64,000 nt of DNA. Origin: Delphinus delphis. Taxonomy: Eukaryota > Chordata > Mammalia > Artiodactyla > Delphinidae. The notes beneath the pieces are model-generated. The model made no database searches and had not been told where the DNA came from. It saw nothing but the letters and a program-made list of their open reading frames with translations. Location: assembly GCF_949987515.2 (NCBI RefSeq), contig NW_027192651.1:558001-622000 (forward strand), read 5' to 3'. Numbering within the stretch: position 1 is the first letter of the stretch; each line of letters begins with the position of its first letter. A program made the position numbers and the translations under genes. This document shows positions 11,052 through 23,690 of the stretch, one piece after another.

Positions 11052-12630
11052 ATGTGTACAGGGGCATAAACGCAGCAGTGATAGGATTGGAGAGGTTCGG
11101 TGAGCAAATGAAGACCCTTTGAAGTCATATTGCATGGTACCCATTCCACGGGTTTCAACTACCCAGGTTTTAGGTATTCTTCCTTCAGCTAAAACATGCA
11201 TGTGGAACCCAAGTATGATCAACCATGTGAACGGGAGACGTGTTCAAATATGTCTCAGTTTTCCTCCCCTGGTACTCGGGTGCAACATTCCAGACGCTTT
11301 ACTAACACTCTCCCCACTTGGAGAGTCAGCGCCTTTAACCTCCTGTTTGGCCCAGTTTGCAATTTCTGCGGAAGATGAACAGGAATAGCGAGAACCAATG
11401 AGAGGCTAGCTGGAGGTGTCTGGACGGGCAAATTTAACTCTCATTTCCCACCAGGAAGAGGAAATAACCAAAGGCTCAGCGTGCCGTACCGGAACCAGAT
11501 TAGGGCCTGAAGCCATCCTGCGGTGTTGCGGCCAGCTCAAAAGAAAGCGAGTTGAAGAAAGGAGCTCAGGGGCACTGTAATTCACAAACCTGCAGAGTTA
11601 TAAATGACAGCTATCGTCCAAAAATAGACTGAAGTAAGGCTGCCAAGAGGACTTGAAAGCGGGGCAGAATTGCAGGAAACCGATTTCAGGAGGTAGACTG
11701 GAATTGCATTGAAAGCATAGGAAAAGAGGCAGAACGTCCACAATGATGCACTTGGCCAAAAAGGGCGTATGCGTTTTTTCCTGAATATATTCAGGAAAAA
11801 ACGCATACGCCCTTTTTGGCCAACCAAGCAAGCTTGCAAAGGAAATCTGCACTACAATGAAGTCTCACTTCCCCCCGGTCAAAAGGGCCATCTGAAAAAA
11901 GTGTAAAATCCAGAAAGGCAGGACAGGCCATGGAGAACTGGGAGCCTTGTTATGCTGATGGGCGGGATGTAAATTGCCAACAACCACTCGGGAGAAGTGT
12001 ATGGTGTTTCCTGAAACATCTAAAAAACAAAGCAACAGAGCCTAGGGCACTTCCACTTATGGTCCTATAGCTTAGGGAAATTAAAATCAAAAAGACACAG
12101 CCACCCCAAAGTTTGGAACGGCTCTGTTTACAAGAACCTCGTTTACAGTACAAGTTCAACATCGCAGAAAGTGAAAAATGGATAAAGAAGTTGTAGTATT
12201 CACTTACAAAGCAATATCACTCAGCAATGAAATCTGTGTCATCAGGCCCTTAGCATCACAATGAGTGGATTCAGGTATGATGATTCTAACTGAAATAAGT
12301 CACACAGAAAAAGAAACATCATAAGATATCACTAATACACGGAATGTAAACTTGGCTACACAGGAACTGAATTCCAAAACAGAACAGGGTCTCAAATTTA
12401 GAAAACCAACTTATGCTTGCTTAAGGGGAAAGGTGAGTTGGGTTGCTGCATAAAACCAGAGATTGAAATGAGCACAGATAAAGTTCCTTAAGCCAAATAT
12501 GGAATAGACAAGAGCTACTCCTTGCTCAACGAAATGGACTCAACACCGCATATTAAACGCCTAAGAATGTACCTGACTAGTAAGTATCTTAAAACCTATG
12601 GATTGCTATGTCTCCGAAAGAGAATCAAGC
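11052..12630 (+). repeat. Satellite monomer M8 (1579 bp)
   Basis: Forms a near-identical tandem pair with M9. Left half like M4, right half like M3/M5. Palindrome 11752-11823, perfect. Confidence 0.96.
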
Positions 12631-14209
12631 ATGTGTACAGGGGCATAAACGCAGCAGTGATAGGATTGGAGAGGTTCGGTGAGCAAATGAAGACCCTTTG
12701 AAGTCATATTGCATGGTACCCATTCCACGGGTTTCAACTACCCAGGTTTTAGGTATTCTTCCTTCAGCTAAAACATGCATGTGGAACCCAAGTATGATCA
12801 ACCATGTGAACGGGAGACGTGTTCAAATATGTCTCAGTTTTCCTCCCCTGGTACTCGGGTGCAACATTCCAGACGCTTTACTAACACTCTCCCCACTTGG
12901 AGAGTCAGCGCCTTTAACCTCCTGTTTGGCCCAGTTTGCAATTTCTGCGGAAGATGAACAGGAATAGCGAGAACCAATGAGAGGCTAGCTGGAGGTGTCT
13001 GGACGGGCAAATTTAACTCTCATTTCCCACCAGGAAGAGGAAATAACCAAAGGCTCAGCGTGCCGTACCGGAACCAGATTAGGGCCTGAAGCCATCCTGC
13101 GGTGTTGCGGCCAGCTCAAAAGAAAGCGAGTTGAAGAAAGGAGCTCAGGGGCACTGTAATTCACAAACCTGCACAGTTATAAATGACAGCTATCGTCCAA
13201 AAATAGACTGAAGTAAGGCTGCCAAGAGGACTTGAAAGCGGGGCAGAATTGCAGGAAACTGATTTCAGGAGGTAGACTGGAATTGCATTGAAAGCATAGG
13301 AAAAGAGGCAGAACGTCCACAATGATGCACTTGGCCAAAAAGGGCGTATGCGTTTTTTCCTGAATATATTCAGGAAAAAACGCATACGCCCTTTTTGGCC
13401 AACCAAGCAAGCTTGCAAAGGAAATCTGCACTACAATGAAGTCTCACTTCCCCCCGGTCAAAAGGGCCATCTGAAAAAAGTGTAAAATCCAGAAAGGCAG
13501 GACAGGCCATGGAGAACTGGGAGCCTTGTTATGCTGATGGGCGGGATGTAAATTGCCAACAACCACTCCGGAGAAGTGTATGGTGTTTCCTGAAACATCT
13601 AAAAAACAAAGCAACAGAGCCTAGGGCACTTCCACTTATGGTCCTATAGCTTAGGGAAATTAATATCAAAAAGACACAGCCACCCCAAAGTTTGGAACGG
13701 CTCTGTTTACAAGAACCTCGTTTACAGTACAAGTTCAACATCGCAGAAAGTGAAAAATGGATAAAGAAGTTGTAGTATTCACTTACAAAGCAATATCACT
13801 CAGCAATGAAATCTGTGTCATCAGGCCCTTAGCATCACAATGAGTGGATTCAGGTATGATGATTCTAACTGAAATAAGTCACACAGAAAAAGAAACATCA
13901 TAAGATATCACTAATACACGGAATGTAAACTTGGCTACACAGGAACTGAATTCCAAAACAGAACAGGGTCTCAAATTTAGAAAACCAACTTATGCTTGCT
14001 TAAGGGGAAAGGTGAGTTGGGTTGCTGCATAAAACCAGAGATTGAAATGAGCACAGATAAAGTTCCTTAAGCCAAATATGGAATAGACAAGAGCTACTCC
14101 TTGCTCAACGAAATGGACTCAACACCGCATATTAAACGCCTAAGAATGTACCTGACTAGTAAGTATCTTAAAACCTATGGATTGCTATGTCTCCGAAAGA
14201 GAATCAAGC
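12631..14209 (+). repeat. Satellite monomer M9 (1579 bp)
   Basis: Copy of M8 with few changes: 'ctgcacagtta', 'gaaactgattt', 'cactccggag', 'attaatatc'. Palindrome 13331-13402, perfect. Confidence 0.96.
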
Positions 14210-15789
14210 ATGTGTACAGGGGCATAAATGCAGCAGTGATAGGATTGGAGAGGTTCGGTGAGCAAATGAAGACCCTTTGAAGTCATATTGCATGGTACCC
14301 ATTACACGGGTCTGAACTCTCCAGGTTTAATGTATTCTTCCTTCAGCTAAAACATGCATGTGGAACCCAAGTATGATCAACCATGTGAACGGGAGACGTG
14401 TTCAAATATGTCTCAGATTTCCTCCCCTGGTACTCGGGTGCAACATTCCAGACGCTTTACTAACACTCTCCCCACTTGGAGAGTCAGCGCTTTTAACCTC
14501 CTGTTTGGCCCAGTTTGCAATTTCTGCGGAAGATGAACAGGAATAGCGAGAACCAATGAGAGACTAGCTGGAGGTGTCTGGACGGGCAAATTTAACTCTC
14601 ATTTCCCACCAGGAAGAGGAAATAACCAAAGGCTCAGCATGCCGGGCCGGAACCAGATTAGGGCCTGAAGCCATCCTGCGGTGTTGCGGCCAGGTCACAA
14701 GAAAGCAAGTTGAAGAAAGGAGCTCAGGGGCACTGTAATTCACAAACCTGCAGAGTTATAAATGACAGCTATCGTCCAAAAATAGACTGAAGTAAGGCTG
14801 CCAAGAGGACTTGAAAGCGGGGCAGAATTGCAGGAAACCGATTTCAGGAGATAGACTGGAATTGCATTGAAAGCATAGGAAAAGAGGCAGAACGTCCACA
14901 ATGATGCACTTGGCCAAAAAGGGCGTATGCGTTTTTTCCTGAATATATTCAGGAAAAAACGCATACGCCCTTTTTGGCCAACCAAGCAAGCTTGCAAAGG
15001 AAATCTGCACTACAATGAAGTCTCACTTCCCCCCCGCTCAAAAGGGCCATCTGAAAAAAGTGTAAAATCCAGAAAGGCAGGACAGGCCATGGAGAACTGG
15101 GAGCCTTGTTATGCTGATGGGCGGGATGTAAATTGCCAACAGACACTCGGGAGAAGTGTATGGTGTTTCCTGAAACATCTAAAAAACAAAGCAACAGAGC
15201 CTGGGGCACTGCCACTTATGGTCCTATAGCTTAGGGAAATTAAAATAAAAAAGACACAGCCACCCCAAAGTTTGGGACGCCTCTGTTTACAAGAACCTCG
15301 TTTACAGTACAAGTTCAACATCGCAGAAAGTGAAAAATGGATAAAGAAGTTGTGGTATTTACTTACAAAGCAATATCACTCAGCAATGAAATCTATGTCA
15401 TCAGGTCCTTAGCATCACAATGAGTGGATTCAGGTATGATGATTCTAACTGAAATAAGTCACACAGAAAAAGAAACATCATAAGATATCAGTAATACACG
15501 GAATGGAAATTTGGCTACACAGGAACTGAATTACAGAACAGAACAGGGTCTCAAATTTAGAAAATCAACTTATGCTTGCTTAAGGGTAAAGGTGAGTTGG
15601 GGTGCTGCATAAAACCAGAGATTGAAATGAGCACAGATAAAGTTCCTTAAGTCAAATATGGAATAGACAAGAGCTACTCCTTGCTCAACGAAATGGACTC
15701 AACACCGCATGTTAAACGCCTAAGAATGTACCTGACTAGTAAGTATCGTAAAACCTATGGATTGCTATGTCTCCAAAAGAGAATCAAGC
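14210..15789 (+). repeat. Satellite monomer M10 (1580 bp)
   Basis: Left half M1/M7-like, right half B-like ('gaatggaaatttgg', 'gtatcgtaaaacc'), so it is the transition into the HOR region. Palindrome 14910-14981, perfect. Private 'caggagatagac' and 'gagcctggggc'. Confidence 0.96.
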
Positions 15790-17369
15790 ATGTGTACAGG
15801 GGCATAAACGCAGCAGTGATAAGATTGGAGAGGTTCGGTGAGCAAATGAAGACCCTTTGAAGTCATATTGCATGGTACCCATTCCACGGGTTTCAACTAC
15901 CCAGGTTTAAGGTATTCTTCCTTCAGCTAAAACATGCATGTGGAACCTAGAGTATGATCAACCATGTGAACGGGAGACGTGTTCAAATATGTCTCAGTTT
16001 TCGTACACTGGTACTCGGGTGCAACATTCTAGACGCTTTACTAACACTCTCCCGACTTGGAGAGTCAGTCCCTTTAACCTCCTGTTTGGCCCAGTTTGCA
16101 ATTTCTGCGGAAGATGAAAAGGAATAGCGAGAACCAATGAGAGGCTAGCTGGAGGTGTCTGGACGGGCAAATTTAACTCTAATTTCCCAACAGGAAGAGG
16201 AAATAACCAAAGGCTCAGCATGCCGTACCGGAAGCAGATTAGGGCCTGAAGCCATCCTGCGGTGTTGCGGCCAGCTCAAAAGAAAGCGAGTTGAAGAAAG
16301 GAGCTCAGGGGCACTGTAATTCACAAACCTGCAGAGTTATAAATGACAGCTATCGTCCAAAAATAGACTGAAGTAAGGCTGCCAAGAGGACTTGAAAGCG
16401 GGGCAGAATTGCAGGAAACCGATTTCAGGAGGTAGACTGGAATTGCATTGAAAGCATAGGAAAAGAGGCAGAACGTCCACAATGATGCACTTGGCCAAAA
16501 AGCGCATATGCGTTTTTTCCTGAATATATTCAGGAAAAAACGCATACGCCCTTTTTGGCCAACCAAGCAAGCTTGCAAAGGAAATCTGCACTACAATGAA
16601 GTCTCACTTCCCCTCGGTCAAAAGGGCCATCTGAAAAAAGTGTAAAATCCAGAAAGGCAGGACAGGCCATGGAGAACTGGGAGCCTTGTTATGCTGATGG
16701 GCGGGATGTAAAATGCCAACAACCACTCGGGAGAAGTGTATGGTGTTTCCTGAAACATCTAAAAAACAAAGCAAGAGAACCTAGGGCACTTCCACTTATG
16801 GTCCTATAGCTTAGGGAAATTAAAATCAAAAAGACACAGCCACCCCAAAGTTTGGAACGGCTCTGTTTACAAGAACCTCGTTTACAGTACAAGTTCAACA
16901 TCTCAGAAAGTGAAAAATGGATAAAGAAGTTGTGGTATTTACTTACAAAGCAATATCACTCAGCAATGAAATCTGTGTCATCAGGCCCTTAGCAGCACAA
17001 TGAGTGGATTCAGGTATGATGATTCTAACTGAAATAAGTCACACAGAAAAAGAAACATCATAAGATATCAGTAATACACGGAATGTAAACTTGGCTACAC
17101 AGGAACTGAATTACAGAACAGAACAGGGTCTCAAATTTAGAAAACCAACTTATGCTTGCTTAAGGGGAAAGGTGAGTTGGGGTGCTGCATAAAACCAGAG
17201 ATTGAAATGAGCACAGATAAAGTTCCTTAGGCCAAATATGGAATAGACAAGAGCTACTCCTTGCTCAACGAAATGGACTCAACACCGCATATTAAACGCC
17301 TAAGAATGTACCTGGCTAGTAAGTATCTTAAATCCTATAGATTGTTATGTCTCCGAAAGAGAATCAAGC
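15790..17369 (+). repeat. Satellite monomer M11 (type A, 1580 bp)
   Basis: First 200 bp C-like ('cccaggtttaagg', 'cctagagtatg'), then A-specific: 'tttcgtacactgg', 'acattctagacg', 'agatgaaaagg', 'ctaatttcccaacagg'. Palindrome 16491-16562, variant. Right half identical in type to M15. Confidence 0.96.
16491..16562. repeat. Palindrome, A-type variant (M11)
   Basis: The left arm reads 'aaaaagcgcatatgcg' where the canonical form has 'aaaaagggcgtatgcg', giving two mismatches against an unchanged right arm. The same variant is at 30712-30783 in M20. A'-type monomers, which share the following sequence, have the canonical palindrome. Confidence 0.9.
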
Positions 17370-18950
17370 ATGTGTACAGGGGCATAAACGCAGCAGTGAT
17401 AGGATTGGAGAGGTTCGGTGAGCAAATGAAGACCCTTTGAAGTCATATTGCATGGTACCCATTCCAGGGGTTTCAACTACCCAGGTTTTAGGTATTCTTC
17501 CTTCAGCTAAAACATGCATGTGGAACCCAGAGTATGATCAACCATGTGATCAGGAGACGTGTTCAAATATGTCTCAGTTTTCCTCCCCTGGTACTCGGGT
17601 GCAACATTCCAGACGCTTTACTAACACTCTCCCCACTTGGAGAGTCAGCGCCTTTAACCTCCTGTTTGGCCCAGTTTGCAATTTCTGCGGAAGATGAACA
17701 GGAATAGCGAGAACCAATGAGAGGCTAGCTGGAGGTGTCTGGACGGGCTAATTTAACTCTCATTTCCCACCAGGAGGAGGAAATAACCAAATGCTCAGCG
17801 TGCCATGCCAGAACCAGATTAGGGCCTGAAGCCATCCTGCGGTGTTGCGGCCAGGTCACAAGAAAGCGAGTTGAAGAAAGGAGCTCAGGGGCACTGTAAT
17901 TCACAAACCTGCACAGTTATAAATGACAGCTATCGTCCAAAAATAGACTGAAGTAAGGCTGCCAAGAGGACTTGAAAGCGGGGCAGAATTGCAGGAAACC
18001 GATTTCAGGAGGTAGACTGGAATTGCATTGAAAGCATAGGAAAAGAGGCAGAACGTCCACAATGATGCACTTGGCCAAAAAGGGCGTATGCGTTTTTTCC
18101 TGAATATATTCAGGAAAAAACGCATACGCCCTTTTTGGCCAACCAAGCAAGCTTGCAAAGGAAATCTGCACTACAATGAAGTCTCACTTCCCCCCCGGTC
18201 AAAAGGGCCATCTGAAAAAAGTGTAAAATCCAGAAAGGCAGGACAGGCCATGGAGAACTGGGAGCCTTGTTATGCTGATGGGCGGGATGTAAATTGCCAA
18301 CAGACACTCGGGAGAAGTGTATGGTGTTTCCTGAAACATCTAAAAAACAAAGCAACAGAGCCTAGGGCACTGCCACTTATGGTCCTATAGCTTAGGGAAA
18401 TTAAAATCAAAAAGACACAGCCACCCCAAAGTTTGGGACGCCTCTGTTTACAAGAACCTCGTTTACAGTACAAGTTCAACATCGCAGAAAGTGAAAAATG
18501 GATAAAGAAGTTGTGGTATTTACTTACAAATCAATATCACTCAGCAATGAAATCTATGTCATCAGGCCCTTAGCATCACAATGAGTGGATTCAGGTATGA
18601 TGATTCTAACTGAAATAAGTCACACAGAAAAAGAAACATCATAAGATATCAGTAATACACGGAATGGAAATTTGGCTACACAGGAACTGAATTACAGAAC
18701 AGAACAGGGTCTCAAATTTAGAAAACCAACTTATGCTTGCTTAAGGGGAAAGGTGAGTTGGGGTGCTGCATAAAACCAGAGATTGAAATGAGCACAGATA
18801 AAGTTCCTTAAGCCAAATATGGAATAGACAAGAGCTACTCCTTGCTCAACGAAATGGACTCAACACCGCATATTAAACGCCTAAGAATGTACCTGACTAG
18901 TAAGTATCGTAAAACCTATGGATTGCTATGTCTCCAAAAGAGAATCAAGC
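17370..18950 (+). repeat. Satellite monomer M12 (type B, 1581 bp)
   Basis: Marks: 'gatcaggagacg', 'gggctaattt', 'ccaggaggagg', 'gccatgccag', and a 7-C run 'ttcccccccgg' that adds a base. Palindrome 18071-18142, perfect. Private 'aaatgctcagc'. Confidence 0.96.
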
Positions 18951-20531
18951 ATGTGTACAGGGGCATAAACGCAGCAGTGATAGGATTGGAGAGGTTCGGT
19001 GAGCAAATGAAGACCCTTTGAAGTCATATTGCATGGTACCCATTCCACGGGTTTCAACTACACAGGTTTAAGGTATTCTTCCTTCAGCTAAAACATGCAT
19101 GTGGAACCTAGAGTATGATCAACCATGTGAATGGGAGACGTGTTCAAATATGTCTCAGTTTTCCTCCCCTGGTACTCGGGTGCAACATTCCAGACGCTTT
19201 ACTAACACTCTCCCGACTTGGAGAGTCAGTCCCTTTAACCTCCTGTTTGGCCCAGTTTGCAATTTCTGCGGAAGATGAACAGGAATAGCGAGAACCAATG
19301 AGAGGCTAGCTGGAGGTGTCTGGACGGGCTAATTTAACTCTCATTTCCCACCAGGAGGAGGAAATAACCAAAGGCTCAGCGTGCCATGCCAGAACCAGAT
19401 TAGGGCCTGAAGCCATCCTGCGGTGTTGCGGCCAGGTCACAAGAAAGCGAGTTGAAGAAAGGAGCTCAGGGGCACTGTAATTCACAAACCTGCACAGTTA
19501 TAAATGACAGCTATCGTCCAAAAATAGACTGAAGTAAGGCTGCCAAGAGGACTTGAAAGCGGGGCAGAATTGCAGGAAACCGATTTCAGGAGGTAGACTG
19601 GAATTGCATTGAAAGCATAGGAAAAGAGGCAGAACGTCCACAATGATGCACTTGGCCAAAAAGGGCGTATGCGTTTTTTCCTGAATATATTCAGGAAAAA
19701 ACGCATACGCCCTTTTTGGCCAACCAAGCAAGCTTGCAAAGGAAATCTGCACTACAATGAAGTCTCACTTCCCCCCCGGTCAAAAGGGCCATCTGAAAAA
19801 AGTGTAAAATCCAGAAAGGCAGGACAGGCCATGGAGAACTGGGAGCCTTGTTATGCTGATGGGCGGGATGTAAATTGCCAACAGACACTCGGGAGAAGTG
19901 TATGGTGTTTCCTGAAACATCTAAAAAACAAAGCAACAGAGCCTAGGGCACTGCCACTTATGGTCCTATAGCTTAGGGAAATTAAAATCAAAAAGACACA
20001 GCCACCCCAAAGTTTGGGACGCCTCTGTTTACAAGAACCTCGTTTACAGTACAAGTTCAACATCGCAGAAAGTGAAAAATGGATAAAGAAGTTGTGGTAT
20101 TTACTTACAAATCAATATCACTCAGCAATGAAATCTATGTCATCAGGCCCTTAGCATCACAATGAGTGGATTCAGGTATGATGATTCTAACTGAAATAAG
20201 TCACACAGAAAAAGAAACATCATAAGATATCAGTAATACACGGAATGGAAATTTGGCTACACAGGAACTGAATTACAGAACAGAACAGGGTCTCAAATTT
20301 AGAAAACCAACTTATGCTTGCTTAAGGGTAAAGGTGAGTTGGGGTGCTGCATAAAACCAGAGATTGAAATGAGCACAGATAAAGTTCCTTAAGCCAAATA
20401 TGGAATAGACAAGAGCTACTCCTTGCTCAACGAAATGGACTCAACACCGCATATTAAACGCCTAAGAATGTACCTGACTAGTAAGTATCGTAAAACCTAT
20501 GGATTGCTATGTCTCCAAAAGAGAATCAAGC
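18951..20531 (+). repeat. Satellite monomer M13 (B/C hybrid, extra copy, 1581 bp)
   Basis: Left ~370 bp as in M14 ('actacacaggttt', 'gaatgggagacg'); the remainder as in M12 from 'gggctaattt' (19328) on. HOR copy 2 has no equivalent, so it is an added monomer. Palindrome 19652-19723, perfect. Confidence 0.96.
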
Positions 20532-22111
20532 ATGTGTACAGGGGCATAAACGCAGCAGTGATAGGATTGGAGAGGTTCGGTGAGCAAATGAAGACCCTTT
20601 GAAGTCATATTGCATGGTACCCATTCCACGGGTTTCAACTACACAGGTTTAAGGTATTCTTCCTTCAGCTAAAACATGCATGTGGAACCTAGAGTATGAT
20701 CAACCATGTGAATGGGAGACGTGTTCAAATATGTCTCAGTTTTCCTCCCCTGGTACTCGGGTGCAACATTCCAGACGCTTTACTAACACTCTCCCGACTT
20801 GGAGAGTCAGTCCCTTTAACCTCCTGTTTGGCCCAGTTTGCAATTTCTGCGGAAGATGAACAGGAATAGCGAGAACCAATGAGAGGCTAGCTGGAGGTGT
20901 CTGGACGGGCAAATTTAACTCTCATTTCCCACCAGGAAGAGGAATTAACCAAAGGCTCAACGTGCCGTGCCGGAACCATATTAGGGCCTGAAACCATCCT
21001 GCGGTGTTGCGGCCAGCTCAAAAGAAAGCGAGTTGAAGAAAGGAGCTCAGGGGCACTGTAATTCACAAACCTGCAGAGTTATAAATGACAGCTATCGTCC
21101 AAAAATAGACTGAAGTAAGGCTGCCAAGAGGACTTGAAAGCAGTGCAGAATTGCAAGAAACCGATTTCATGAGGTAGACTGGAATTGCATTGAAAGCATA
21201 GGAAAAGAGGCAGTACGTCCACAATGATGCACTTGGCCAAAAAGGGCGTATGCGTTTTTTCCTGAATATATTCAGGAAAAAACGCATACGCCCTTTTTGG
21301 CCAACCAAGCAAGCTTGCAAAGGAAATCTGCACTACAATGAAGTCTCACTTCCCCCCGGGCAAAAGGGCCATCTGAAAAAACTGTAAAATCCAGAAAGGC
21401 AGGACAGGCCATGGAGAACTGGGAGCCTTGTTATGCTGATGGGCGGGATGTAAATTGCCAACAGACACTCGGGAGAAGTGTATGGTGTTTCCTGAAACAT
21501 CTAAAAAACAAAGCAACAGAGCCTAGGGCACTTCCACTTATGGTCCTAGAGCTTAGGGAAATTAAAATCAAAAAGACACAGCCACCCCAAAGTTTGGGAC
21601 GCCTCCGTTTACAAGAACCTCGTTTACCATACAAGTTCAATATCACAGAAAGTGAAAAATGGATAAAGAATTTGTGGTACTTACGTACAATGCAGTATCA
21701 CTCAGCAATGAAATCTATGTCATCAGGCCCGTAGCAGCATAATGAGTGGATTCAGGTACGATGATTCTAAATGAAATAAGTCACACAGAAAAAGAAACAT
21801 CATAAGATATCACTAATACACGGAATGTAAACTTGGCTACACAGGAACTGCATTCCAAAACAGAACAGGGTCTCAAATTTAGAAAACCAACTTATGCTTG
21901 CTTAAGGGTAAAGGTGAGTTGGGGTGCTGCATAAAACCAGAGATTGAAATGAGCACAGATAAAGTTCCTTAAGCCAAATATGGAATAGACAAGAGCTACT
22001 CCTTGCTCAACGAAATGGACTCAACACCCCATATTAAACGCCTAAGAATGTACCTGACTAGTAAGTATCTTAAAACCTATGGATTGCTATGTCTCCAAAA
22101 GAGAATCAAGC
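20532..22111 (+). repeat. Satellite monomer M14 (type C, 1580 bp)
   Basis: Marks: 'ggctcaacgtgcc', 'aaccatattaggg', 'gcagtgcagaattgcaag', 'cagtacgtcc', 'ccccccgggc', 'aaaaactgtaaa'. Palindrome 21233-21304, perfect. Carries the open L1 frame at 21411. Confidence 0.96.
21411..21734 (+). pseudogene. L1 ORF2 C-terminal remnant, open frame (M14)
   Basis: This 107-codon open frame preserves the L1 ORF2 C-terminal pattern. Cys16 matches the Cys before the SVW-FL motif; SVWCFLKHL (23-31), EPRALPL (37-43), KWIKNLW (83-89) and TMQYHSAMK (93-101) align in order with the L1 end signature SVW-FL--L, P-A-PL, WIK--W and TM-YY-A-K. Homology starts near residue 7; the ATG is incidental. At codon 47 it has GAG ('cctagag') where most monomers have TAG ('cctatag'). 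It is far too short to act as a retrotransposon protein. Confidence 0.75.
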
Positions 22112-23690
22112 ATGTGTACAGGGGCATAAACGCAGCAGTGATAGGATTGGAGAGGTTCGGTGAGCAAATGAAGACCCTTTGAAGTCATATTGCATGGTAC
22201 CCATTCCACGGGTCTCAACTCTCCAGGTTTAAGGTATTCTTCTTCAGCTAAAACATGCATGTGGAACCCAGAGTATGATCAACCATGTGAACGGGAGACG
22301 TGTTCAAATATGTCTCAGTTTTCCTCCCCTGGTACTCGGGTGCAACATTCCAGACGCTTTACTAACACTCTTCCGACTTGGAGAGTCAGTCCCTTTAACC
22401 TCCTGTTTGGCCCAGTTTGCAATTTCTGCGGAAGATGAACAGGAATAGCGAGAACCAATGAGAGACTAGCTGGAGGTGTCTGGACGGGCAAATTTAACTC
22501 TCATTTCCCACCAGGAAGAGGAATTAACCAAAGGCTCAGCGTGCCGTGCCGGAACCAGATTAGGGCCTGAAGCCATCCTGCGGTGTTGCGGCCAGGTCAC
22601 AAGAAAGCGAGTTGAAGAAAGGAGCTCAGGGGCACTGTAATTCACAAACCTGCAGAGTTATAAATGACAGCTATCGTCCAAAAATAGACTGAAGTAAGGC
22701 TGCCAAGAGGACTTGAAAGCGGGGCAGAATTGCAGGAAACCGATTTCAGGAGGTAGACTGGAATTGCATTGAAAGCATAGGAAAAGAGGCAGAACGTCCA
22801 CAATGATGCACTTGGCCAAAAAGGGCGTATGCGTTTTTTCCTGAATATATTCAGGAAAAAACGCATACGCCCTTTTTGGCCAACCAAGCAAGCTTGCAAA
22901 GGAAATCTGCACTACAATGAAGTCTCACTTCCCCTCGGTCAAAAGGGCCATCTGAAAAAAGTGTAAAATCCAGAAAGGCAGGACAGGCCATGGAGAACTG
23001 GGAGCCTTGTTATGCTGATGGGCGGGATGTAAAATGCCAACAACCACTCGGGAGAAGTGTATGGTGTTTCCTGAAACATCTAAAAAACAAAGCAAGAGAA
23101 CCTAGGGCACTTCCACTTATGGTCCTATAGCTTAGGGAAATTAAAATCAAAAAGACACAGCCACCCCAAAGTTTGGAACGGCTCTGTTTACAAGAACCTC
23201 GTTTACAGTACAAGTTCAACATCTCAGAAAGTGAAAAATGGATAAAGAAGTTGTGGTATTTACTTACAAAGCAATATCACTCAGCAATGAAATCTGTGTC
23301 ATCAGGCCCTTAGCAGCACAATGAGTGGATTCAGGTATGATGATTCTAACTGAAATAAGTCACACAGAAAAAGAAACATCATAAGATATCAGTAATACAC
23401 GGAATGTAAACTTGGCTACACAGGAACTGAATTACAGAACAGAACAGGGTCTCAAATTTAGAAAACCAACTTATGCTTGCTTAAGGGGAAAGGTGAGTTG
23501 GGGTGCTGCATAAAACCAGAGATTGAAATGAGCACAGATAAAGTTCCTTAGGCCAAATATGGAATAGACAAGAGCTACTCCTTGCTCAACGAAATGGACT
23601 CAACACCACATATTAAACGCCTAAGAATGTACCTGACTAGTAAGTATCTTAAATCCTATAGATTGTTATGTCTCCAAAAGAGAATCAAGC
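22112..23690 (+). repeat. Satellite monomer M15 (type A', 1579 bp)
   Basis: Left half has the 1-bp deletion 'ttcttcagcta' and 'actcttccgac'; right half is A-type ('cccctcggtc'). Palindrome 22812-22883, perfect. Confidence 0.96.

Noticed and set aside
14927..15229. Plus-strand 100-codon ORF starting inside the palindrome
   Set aside because: Its first 17 residues mirror the minus-strand ORF because of the palindrome, and its last half is the L1 ORF2 frame ending at the TAG. It is a chance fusion, not a gene.
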